Shown: positions 1 to 4,923 of the stretch, piece after piece
How the letters are laid out: each line of letters opens with the position of its first letter
Position numbering within the stretch: position 1 is the stretch's first letter
From: an uncultured Marvinbryantia sp.
GTDB lineage: Bacteria; Bacillota; Clostridia; Lachnospirales; Lachnospiraceae
Reading direction: 5' to 3'
Assembly (NCBI GenBank): GCA_934373455.1
Contig: CAKRON010000128.1
Coordinates: forward strand, 1-6,148
Length of the DNA: 6,148 nucleotides
Notes under the pieces: model-generated
Database searches by the model: none
Seen by the model: the letters and a program-made list of their open reading frames with translations, nothing else
Told to the model about the DNA's origin: nothing
Made by a program: the position numbers and the translations under genes

Positions 1-706
1 AGTTATGTGGTGCTACACGATCTGATGTACGGAAAAATACATCTTCGCCGGCATAACCATTCAATTCACCTACAGAATCCTGATACTGCAGACCACTGAT
101 GTTATTTACCATATCTGAATTTAACAAATCATATGCATATACAGCCTGACCAAAATGAACATAGATTGCATCAAATTCCAATGCCCAGTCAATATAGTAA
201 TCTCGACAGCTTCTGACTGGTCCGATTTTATCAATGCCTTCTACTGTGTCGTAGATGGCCATCATACGTGTGATTTCTCCTTCTACCGGTGCCTCATATA
301 TCACAGAAGCCTGTTCAATCCCAGCCTGAGGGAGCGCATTAATGATATTGTTAATCATAATAGCCACCGGACGATGAAGCGCTATTTCCGCATCTGTCAG
401 CTGACCGGTAAGGTAACTGTGTATCTGACCGTTTGCATCCGGAGTTTCTCTTTCTCCACCGCCTCTCTGAATATCTGTCCGAGGTGTCTGATACCAGGAA
501 TCCGTACTGCCCGCATCAGAAGACGTTTCTTCGTAAGAAGTATCTTCTGCATAGGAACCGTCATCATAATACGTTTCTTCATAATAAGAACCATCATCAT
601 AATAACCGTCATTATCATAGTATTCTTCTGCGTATGCAACCTGACCAGCCATCAGGCAGGAAATTGCTGAAATACCAAGTAAACATGCTGCCACTTTCTT
701 TCTCAT
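1..706 (-). CDS. Secreted DUF3048 (YerB-like) domain protein, C-terminus cut by window edge
   Basis: The frame is open from an ATG at 706-704 to the left edge, giving 235 visible codons and no stop. The start is set by AAGGAGG at 715-721, 8 nt upstream. Residues 1-26 form a signal peptide: basic RKK, a hydrophobic stretch to about residue 20, and a likely signal-peptidase I site AYA|EE at 24-28. Cys17 (context SAISC) weakly fits a lipobox, so a lipoprotein is possible. Residues 27-62 are a Tyr/Asp/Glu-rich linker with an 11-residue repeat. From about residue 111 the DUF3048 N-terminal domain follows: RPVAIMINN (112-120), IYEAPVEGEITR (136-147), GPVRSCRDYY (162-171) and FDAIYVHFG (178-186). 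The family includes B. subtilis YerB; its biochemical role is unknown to me and an extracytoplasmic location is inferred. The rest of this domain and the usual C-terminal DUF3048_C domain lie outside the window. It follows ybeY by 29 bp with no terminator between, so co-transcription is likely. Confidence 0.86.
   Translation of the reverse strand, partial: MRKKVAACLLGISAISCLMAGQVAYAEEYYDNDGYYDDGSYYEETYYDDGSYAEDTSYEETSSDAGSTDSWYQTPRTDIQRGGGERETPDANGQIHSYLTGQLTDAEIALHRPVAIMINNIINALPQAGIEQASVIYEAPVEGEITRMMAIYDTVEGIDKIGPVRSCRDYYIDWALEFDAIYVHFGQAVYAYDLLNSDMVNNISGLQYQDSVGELNGYAGEDVFFRTSDRVAPHN
539..604 (-). repeat. Two tandem 33-bp (11-residue) copies in the acidic Tyr-rich linker of the DUF3048 protein
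   Basis: Codons 35-45 encode YYDDGSYYEET and codons 46-56 encode YYDDGSYAEDT, 9 of 11 residues identical; at DNA level 26 of 33 bases match. Degenerate half-copies flank them (EEYYDNDG before, SYEET after). The linker lies between the signal peptide and the folded domain, so it probably acts as a flexible, negatively charged spacer at the cell surface. The differences between copies are partly synonymous, which suggests an old duplication rather than a recently expanding microsatellite. Confidence 0.8.
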
Positions 707-735
707 ATTCGTGTCCTCCTTTATGTCCGATTCAA

Positions 736-1236
736 TTAATCTCTATTAATATTTAACTGCTCCAGAATGTTCTTTTGCTTTTGTTCCATAACTGCCGCTT
801 CAGATTCTGTCATATGGTCATATCCTATCAGGTGATACATACTATGAGCAACCAGAAATGCGAATTCTCTCAGAAGAGAATGACCATATTCCTCTGCCTG
901 CGCTTTTACATGATCAACAGAAATTACAATATCACCTAACATGAGTTCTCCGCTGCCCGGATCAAAGCTGTCCATTCCATCTTCTTCCAGAAAATCAAAC
1001 TCTCCCGGAACTGGGAACTGAGTCATTGGAAAAGAAAGCACATCCGTTGCCCGGTCAATATTGCGCTGGGCAAGATTGATCTCATGAATTGCATTATCAT
1101 CTGTTAAAGTTACATCTACCGTTGCTTCGTACGGACAATGCTCACTGTCGAGAACAGCATTCATAACTCGAAATGCAACATCTCTGCAATCAAACTCAAA
1201 TTTAGCTGCACATTCTTCTGTCAGATTTAATGTCAT
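736..1236 (-). CDS. ybeY: YbeY, rRNA maturation endoribonuclease (metalloprotein)
   Basis: This 166-residue protein is close to the usual YbeY length of about 155-165. The zinc-binding signature HSMYHLIGYDH is at residues 131-141, with ligands His131, His135 and His141. The conserved block RNIDRATDVLSFP (58-70, including the family's conserved Arg) and GDIVIS (101-106) are also present. YbeY is a single-strand-specific endoribonuclease implicated in 16S rRNA 3'-end maturation and 70S ribosome quality control. An acidic insertion at about 80-92 (EFDFLEEDGMDSF) precedes the metal site. The ATG at 1236 is chosen because AAGGGA at 1244-1249 lies 7 nt upstream and the family N-terminus begins about here; extending the frame to 1317 would only add 27 residues overlapping phoH. 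Only 4 bp separate it from the phoH stop, so translation is probably coupled. Confidence 0.97.
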   Translation of the reverse strand: MTLNLTEECAAKFEFDCRDVAFRVMNAVLDSEHCPYEATVDVTLTDDNAIHEINLAQRNIDRATDVLSFPMTQFPVPGEFDFLEEDGMDSFDPGSGELMLGDIVISVDHVKAQAEEYGHSLLREFAFLVAHSMYHLIGYDHMTESEAAVMEQKQKNILEQLNINRD

Positions 1237-1240
1237 AATT

Positions 1241-2254
1241 TTATCCCTTCTGATGTTCTGATGAACTCTTTTGTTTTTTGGATGATGCACGTCTGGTCTG
1301 CTTTGCTTCATAATCATCGTATGCTTTTACGATCTTTTGCACCAGTGGATGACGTACAACGTCCTTATTTGTCAATGTACAAAATTCGATTCCTTCCACC
1401 TTTCCCAACACTCTGGTTGCCACATCCAGACCAGACTGCGCTCCTGATGGCAAGTCTTTCTGTGTCATATCCCCGGTTACAATTACCTTTGATCCAAAAC
1501 CGATTCTTGTCAGAAACATCTTCATCTGCGCAGGAGTGGTATTCTGTGCTTCATCCAGTATAATATAAGCATTATCCAAGGTACGGCCTCGCATATATGC
1601 CAGTGGCGCTACTTCAATTAAACCTTTTTCCATGTTCTTCTGGAAACTTTCCGGTCCCATGATCTGATAAAGTGCATCGTATAAAGGTCTCAGATAAGGA
1701 TCTACTTTGCTTTGCAAATCGCCTGGTAAAAATCCAAGCTTTTCTCCTGCCTCAATAGCAGGTCTTGTTAAAATAATTCTGGATACTTCTTCATTTTTAA
1801 ATGCTGAAATAGCCATAGCCATTGCAAGATATGTTTTACCTGTACCAGCCGGACCAATTCCAAACACAATCATATTTTTACGTATTGCATCGATGTATGA
1901 TTTCTGCCCCAATGTCTTGGGCTTGATTGGTTTACCATTTATTGTATGGCAAATACAGTCTTTGTCAATCTCTACAATAGCGGATTCTTTGTCCTCCATA
2001 GCAAGGGCAAGGGCGTAATCTACATTTTGTTCTGTAATGGTATTACCTGCTTTCGCCAATGTGGTCAGATTCTCAATAATCTGTGCTGCCTTCCTGGAAC
2101 TGTATTCGCTTCCAAGAACTTTTATGTTTCCTTCTCTGGATATGATTGTAACATTTAACGTCTTTTCGATTCGTTTGACATGCTGATCAAACTGTCCGAA
2201 TATATTTGCTTCCAGATTAGCCGGTATGGTTACCGCTGTTTCAATAATACTCAT
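1241..2254 (-). CDS. phoH: PhoH family P-loop ATPase (PhoH/YbeZ)
   Basis: This 337-residue protein has the two-part PhoH layout. Residues about 20-75 form the N-terminal putative RNA-binding region (VKRIEKTLNVTIISREGNIK, 26-45). Residues about 112-315 form the ATPase domain, with Walker A GPAGTGKT (134-141), LTRPAIEAGEKLGFLPGD (162-179), Walker B IILDEAQN (231-238), VTGDMTQKDLP (259-269) and RHPLV (301-305). The last 20 residues are a basic, Ser/Lys-rich tail (RRASSKKQKSSSEHQKG) that looks disordered. PhoH/YbeZ is a cytoplasmic ATPase linked to RNA metabolism and reported to interact with YbeY, which matches the adjacent gene. The ATG at 2254 starts 8 bp after the yqfD stop; the GAGGAA just upstream is formed by the last yqfD codons and lies somewhat far away (about 12 nt). 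The exact cellular substrate of PhoH is not settled. Confidence 0.96.
   Translation of the reverse strand: MSIIETAVTIPANLEANIFGQFDQHVKRIEKTLNVTIISREGNIKVLGSEYSSRKAAQIIENLTTLAKAGNTITEQNVDYALALAMEDKESAIVEIDKDCICHTINGKPIKPKTLGQKSYIDAIRKNMIVFGIGPAGTGKTYLAMAMAISAFKNEEVSRIILTRPAIEAGEKLGFLPGDLQSKVDPYLRPLYDALYQIMGPESFQKNMEKGLIEVAPLAYMRGRTLDNAYIILDEAQNTTPAQMKMFLTRIGFGSKVIVTGDMTQKDLPSGAQSGLDVATRVLGKVEGIEFCTLTNKDVVRHPLVQKIVKAYDDYEAKQTRRASSKKQKSSSEHQKG
1244..1249 (-). promoter_or_regulatory. ybeY ribosome binding site inside the last phoH codons
   Basis: AAGGGA is read in phoH as parts of the last Gln-Lys-Gly codons just before its TAA, and lies 7 nt before the ybeY ATG. The site is therefore occupied by ribosomes finishing phoH, an arrangement that favours coupled translation of PhoH and YbeY. 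Confidence 0.7.
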
Positions 2255-2262
2255 GAAATGTT

Positions 2263-3489
2263 TTATTCCTCACTCTCTTCCATTTGCATGGCAGGTATGC
2301 GTTTTGTTTCTGATATATAAGCCTGATAATTACAAATACATTTACATATAGTCATACCCGTTTCTATTCTAACATTTTTTTTCAATATTTGAACCCCCTT
2401 TTCTTCTTTTTCAGAAAGAAATTTATCTAAATGATTGTTCGCTATCTCTTTAGAATCTTCTTCTGATAACAAAATTGTCTCTTTTTTATATGGTCTTACT
2501 GTAATGATCCCCCAGTATATCGGAATATAAAAATCAGAAAAAAAAGATAACTGGTGTTCTTTCACGATTATTTCCGTATTTTCCAAATGGCTGTCAGGCT
2601 TCCAGAATGAAAACATTTTATGAAAAATTTTCAAATATCTATGTGTCTTCTCTTTCTCAATATAAGTTGTTTGTAAGACTTTTCGCGAAAACTGTTCTGT
2701 GTATGTATCGGAGATTTCTATCGTAATATCTGCATCTGCATTCACCAGCTGATTTTTTATTACTTCATTTTCATCATTTGTAACGGGAATGATACCAGAT
2801 ACTAGAATATCGCCCTTCTTTACAATATCTCCTGCTTTCACTTCCGGCACTCCGGAACGTGTAAATATTGCAATCACTTTTCCGTCATATTCAGAAACAA
2901 GACTGCTGCCCGGTTGATCTTCTATATTTTTTTGTTTGGAAAAAAGTAACGTCTTGTCGGTATTTTCTTTTACATCAATCTCCAGAACGGTTCCCTGTTT
3001 TTTTATAGCAACCCAGGTAACTTCCGGAAATGTGTTACGCAGATCCGCTGCCGTCTGTTTACAGTCAATTTGTTTTTTTCTGGTTCCATAAGAGATATTT
3101 CTTTCAGAAAGATACTCCATAATCTGCATACGCGTGATTTCCTGATTTCCATTTATTTCGATTTTCCAAATTCTAAGTGATAAAAGATAAATAAAAAAAC
3201 AGCACCAAATCCATCCAAGCATCATCATCTTGTGTTTTCGGTACTGTTTCAGAAAAAATGGAACACCACATTTCTGCTGAATACGAACGCATACCCTACA
3301 TTTTTTGGCTATGCGCTTAATCTTTAAAAAGTCTGCTGCCCTCATATGTGCCGAGCAGCCGCCGTCCATCTGTATAATATGCGTAAATCCTATATCATGA
3401 TTGACACATAAATTGAAAAAACGTTCACAGGAGCATCCTGTAACTGTGATTTTCACATAACCGTCCATAACAGAATCCGTGCATCTCAT
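2263..3489 (-). CDS. yqfD: Sporulation protein YqfD (single-pass membrane protein)
   Basis: This 408-residue protein compares with about 400 for B. subtilis YqfD. The N-terminal domain is recognisable by GYVKITVTG (10-18) and CERFFNLCVNHDI (21-33), then a basic stretch (about 56-87), one transmembrane helix (LGWIWCCFFIYLLSLRIW, 91-108) and a POTRA-like segment starting IEINGNQEITR (110-120) and ending VLEIDVKE (168-175). The segment VKAGDIVKKGDILVSG (217-232) is also typical of the family. In B. subtilis yqfC and yqfD are annotated as sporulation genes of the sigma-E (mother-cell) regulon; the molecular function is unknown. The start at 3489 is chosen because AGGTGG at 3498-3503 is 8 nt upstream and the family begins near here; the same frame is open to 3579 but that would overlap yqfC. 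The gene is AT-rich with several A/T runs of 7-8 bases, more than its neighbours. Confidence 0.92.
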   Translation of the reverse strand: MRCTDSVMDGYVKITVTGCSCERFFNLCVNHDIGFTHIIQMDGGCSAHMRAADFLKIKRIAKKCRVCVRIQQKCGVPFFLKQYRKHKMMMLGWIWCCFFIYLLSLRIWKIEINGNQEITRMQIMEYLSERNISYGTRKKQIDCKQTAADLRNTFPEVTWVAIKKQGTVLEIDVKENTDKTLLFSKQKNIEDQPGSSLVSEYDGKVIAIFTRSGVPEVKAGDIVKKGDILVSGIIPVTNDENEVIKNQLVNADADITIEISDTYTEQFSRKVLQTTYIEKEKTHRYLKIFHKMFSFWKPDSHLENTEIIVKEHQLSFFSDFYIPIYWGIITVRPYKKETILLSEEDSKEIANNHLDKFLSEKEEKGVQILKKNVRIETGMTICKCICNYQAYISETKRIPAMQMEESEE

Positions 3490-3497
3490 GCATTCTA

Positions 3498-3503
3498 CCA
3501 CCT
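3498..3503 (-). promoter_or_regulatory. Ribosome binding site deciding the yqfD start
   Basis: AGGTGG directly follows the yqfC TAA and sits 8 nt before the ATG at 3489. An out-of-frame ATG at 3493 lies only 4 nt from the site and leads to a stop after 22 codons, so the in-frame ATG at 3489 is the better start. The position right after the yqfC stop suggests coupled translation of the pair. Confidence 0.65.
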
Positions 3504-3764
3504 TTACAAGAAATTTATGGTATCTATATTTCCATCTATGGTCATTTCCTGTCTGGAATACTGGCTTATTTCCAGACAAGCCCCCGTAATCTCCACCCGA
3601 CAGGTTTTACATTGTAAAAGCAGACTGTTCTGATCATAGTTGATCATGTGAATATAATTTTGAATCTTTATTTTTTGGTTTCCATATATCTGAAGATACG
3701 AACACCTGACAGATGTATCAGGAGGAATATCCATCATATCCATCGCTGTTTTCCATAATTCCAC
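3504..3764 (-). CDS. yqfC: Sporulation protein YqfC (YabP/YqfC family)
   Basis: This 86-residue protein is close to the usual size of about 90-95. It shows the YabP/YqfC pattern: a short helical N-terminus, IPPDTSV (13-19), a strand and turn LQIYGNQKIKIQNY (24-37), then a beta-rich run ending VEITGACLEISQYS (57-70) and MTIDGNIDTINF (74-85). The family is found in endospore formers; in B. subtilis yqfC belongs to the sigma-E regulon and always neighbours yqfD, as here. Function is unknown; a role at the mother-cell side with membrane-bound YqfD is inferred. The start is a GTG at 3764: an in-frame TAG lies 4 codons upstream, so the protein cannot be longer, and the later ATG codons at residues 8, 10 and 11 would remove the N-terminal helix. 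It ends 14 bp before yqfD. Confidence 0.9.
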   Translation of the reverse strand: MELWKTAMDMMDIPPDTSVRCSYLQIYGNQKIKIQNYIHMINYDQNSLLLQCKTCRVEITGACLEISQYSRQEMTIDGNIDTINFL

Positions 3765-3766
3765 CG

Positions 3767-3775
3767 GATCACCCT
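3767..3775 (-). promoter_or_regulatory. Ribosome binding site of yqfC (supports GTG start)
   Basis: AGGGTGATC contains GGTGATC, the exact complement of the conserved 16S rRNA 3' end beyond the core Shine-Dalgarno. The AGGG part lies 7 nt before the GTG at 3764. This supports the GTG start over the downstream in-frame ATG codons. Confidence 0.6.
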
Positions 3776-3791
3776 AATACCATTTTCTTAC

Positions 3792-3819
3792 AATATATGT
3801 CTCATTTATTTAGTTATGT
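3792..3819 (-). promoter_or_regulatory. Candidate sigma-E-type promoter for yqfC-yqfD
   Basis: Within the 56-bp gap between the DUF2284 gene and yqfC, the minus strand reads CATATATT (3799-3792), which fits a sigma-E -10 box of the form CATANANT. Thirteen bases upstream is ACATAAC (3819-3813), only a partial match to a sigma-E -35 box. Transcription would start near 3785, about 20 nt before the yqfC GTG. Sigma-E control of yqfCD is known in B. subtilis; here it is inferred from a short match in AT-rich DNA, so it could be chance. Confidence 0.33.
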
Positions 3820-3820
3820 T

Positions 3821-4357
3821 TCAATTAAAGAAAATCAATCCAAACCACGTAACTGTATGCATATCTGTATAAAAATCTATCTGATATTTTTCAGTAAGAT
3901 TCACAATCAAAATACCGTAACTCTCGATACAAGGGATCGCCATATCAGGATGACGGCATTCTTTCGGATATGCACATTCCGGACAAATCTGACAGGAATC
4001 GCCTGACAAAGCAAAACACGTTATTTCTTCCTGCTTCATATCCCGCAGAATCTCTCTGGTAATTTCTTCATGAGACGCACGTGACGCAAGTGCTTCTGAA
4101 AATATGGAAGAATCATTGACTTCTGCCTGTGTTGTATATAATAATACATGCTTATAAGAAAGGCACTTTTCTCTGCAGCTGGCAACACTGCCTACACCAG
4201 GCGGACAAGACCAGGATTTTCCAAAACGCTCGCATTCATTTTGGCAGATACTGCGCACTTTTTCTGAAAATTCAAGTTCCGCTGTAGAACAAAATGCGTA
4301 CTGTATCACTGGATACTGACTGATAATTGTCTCAATCTTATCTGACGAATACTCCAT
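3821..4357 (-). CDS. DUF2284 domain protein, predicted cysteine-rich metal-binding protein
   Basis: This 178-residue soluble protein contains 12 cysteines (23, 38, 42, 51, 61, 65, 114, 122, 125, 128, 134, 143). The pattern is that of DUF2284: C-X3-C followed by WSCPPGVGS (49-57), CREKC (61-65), then CQICPECAYPKECRHP (122-137) and a final IPCIESYGI (141-149). The cysteines fall into an N-terminal and a C-terminal cluster, which suggests metal or iron-sulfur binding, though no cofactor can be assigned from sequence alone. There is no signal peptide or membrane helix, so it is probably cytoplasmic. The ATG at 4357 has a strong AGGAGG (4365-4370) 7 nt upstream that overlaps the rlmH stop codon, leaving 11 bp between the genes, so it is very likely translated from the rlmH message. 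The function is unknown and a link with RlmH is not established. Confidence 0.88.
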   Translation of the reverse strand: MEYSSDKIETIISQYPVIQYAFCSTAELEFSEKVRSICQNECERFGKSWSCPPGVGSVASCREKCLSYKHVLLYTTQAEVNDSSIFSEALASRASHEEITREILRDMKQEEITCFALSGDSCQICPECAYPKECRHPDMAIPCIESYGILIVNLTEKYQIDFYTDMHTVTWFGLIFFN

Positions 4358-4364
4358 ATTTTTT

Positions 4365-4370
4365 CCTCCT
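4365..4370 (-). promoter_or_regulatory. Ribosome binding site of the DUF2284 gene, overlapping the rlmH stop
   Basis: A full AGGAGG begins inside the rlmH TAG stop (its AG is shared) and lies 7 nt before the DUF2284 ATG. It is one of the two strongest sites in the window, the other being that of the DUF3048 gene. The overlap ties the two genes into one message. Confidence 0.75.
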
Positions 4371-4848
4371 ATTTATGATATGGTTCACCAAATTGAATTC
4401 GATATCCACGATAGATCTGCTCCAATAATATAACCCGCATCAATTGATGTGGGAATGTCATATCTGAAAAACTCAGACAACAGTCAGCCTTTTGGATAAT
4501 TCGTTCATCCAAACCTAATGATCCACCGATAAAAAAGGTAATATGACTGATACCTTTCACTCCAAGTTGTTCGATATAAGCAGAAAATTTTTCAGACGTC
4601 ATACGTGTTCCCTGGATAGCAAGCACAATTTTAAACGCATCTTCTTTCACATACTTTAGCAAACGTTCGCCTTCTTTCGCTTTTATCTGCTCAATTTCTG
4701 TCTGACTTGCATGATCCGGCGTTTTTTCATCTGCCACTTCAATAATTTCCAGTTTACAATAGCGGGAAAGGCGCTTCGAATATTCTGCAATTGCATCTGT
4801 AAAATACTTTTCTTTTATTTTTCCAACACATAAAATTGTTATTTTCAT
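4369..4848 (-). CDS. rlmH: RlmH, 23S rRNA (pseudouridine-1915-N3) methyltransferase
   Basis: This 159-residue protein has the normal full length of the family (about 155-160). RlmH is a SPOUT-class, SAM-dependent enzyme that methylates pseudouridine 1915 in helix 69 of 23S rRNA on the assembled 70S ribosome. Visible signatures are the start MKITILCVGKIKEKYF, the SAM-binding trefoil-knot segment FIGGSLGLDE (106-115), LSFSDMTFPHQLMRVILLEQ (125-144), IYRGYRI (145-151) and the invariant C-terminal PYHK (156-159). The ATG at 4848 is preceded by AGAGGT with a 6-nt gap. The gene begins only about 20 nt after the U-tract of the gltA terminator, so no room is seen for an ordinary promoter downstream of that hairpin. 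It ends 11 bp before the DUF2284 gene. Apart from this leader, nothing is odd. Confidence 0.98.
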   Translation of the reverse strand: MKITILCVGKIKEKYFTDAIAEYSKRLSRYCKLEIIEVADEKTPDHASQTEIEQIKAKEGERLLKYVKEDAFKIVLAIQGTRMTSEKFSAYIEQLGVKGISHITFFIGGSLGLDERIIQKADCCLSFSDMTFPHQLMRVILLEQIYRGYRIQFGEPYHK

Positions 4849-4869
4849 GTAGTAACCTCTTTCGAATTG

Positions 4870-4903
4870 AAAAAAGGGCTGCAGTCAGAAACTGCAGTCC
4901 TTT
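4870..4903 (-). terminator. Rho-independent terminator of the gltA transcript
   Basis: On the minus strand the stem is AAAGG-A-CTGCAGT pairing with ACTGCAG-C-CCTTT (13 positions, one internal A/C mismatch), the loop is TTCTG, and a run of six T follows, three of which pair back with the A residues. It starts about 20 bp after the gltA stop. On the plus strand the mismatch becomes a G-T pair but only a short T tract follows, so termination there would be weaker; no gene on that strand needs it. Confidence 0.86.
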
Positions 4904-4923
4904 AAAATGTCTGATATGGATAC

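Noticed and set aside
539..628. CRISPR-like or satellite repeat array
   Set aside because: The repeated CATCATAATA-type sequence is in frame with a Tyr/Asp/Glu-rich protein spacer, with only two degenerate copies and no spacers.
155..670. A 171-codon plus-strand frame with Ile/Arg-rich low-complexity sequence
   Set aside because: It is antisense to the DUF3048 gene; the Ile/Val repeats are the complement of the Tyr/Asp-rich linker codons, and it shows no recognisable domain.
1237..1317. A 27-residue N-terminal extension of YbeY
   Set aside because: It overlaps the phoH C-terminal coding region and is not part of the family; the ATG at 1236 has its own ribosome binding site.
3490..3579. A 30-residue N-terminal extension of YqfD beginning at 3579
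   Set aside because: It overlaps yqfC in another frame, has no matching family sequence, and the ATG at 3489 has a well-spaced AGGTGG.
3765..3820. Terminator between the DUF2284 gene and yqfC
   Set aside because: No stem with a following T tract can be formed in this 56-bp gap on the minus strand.
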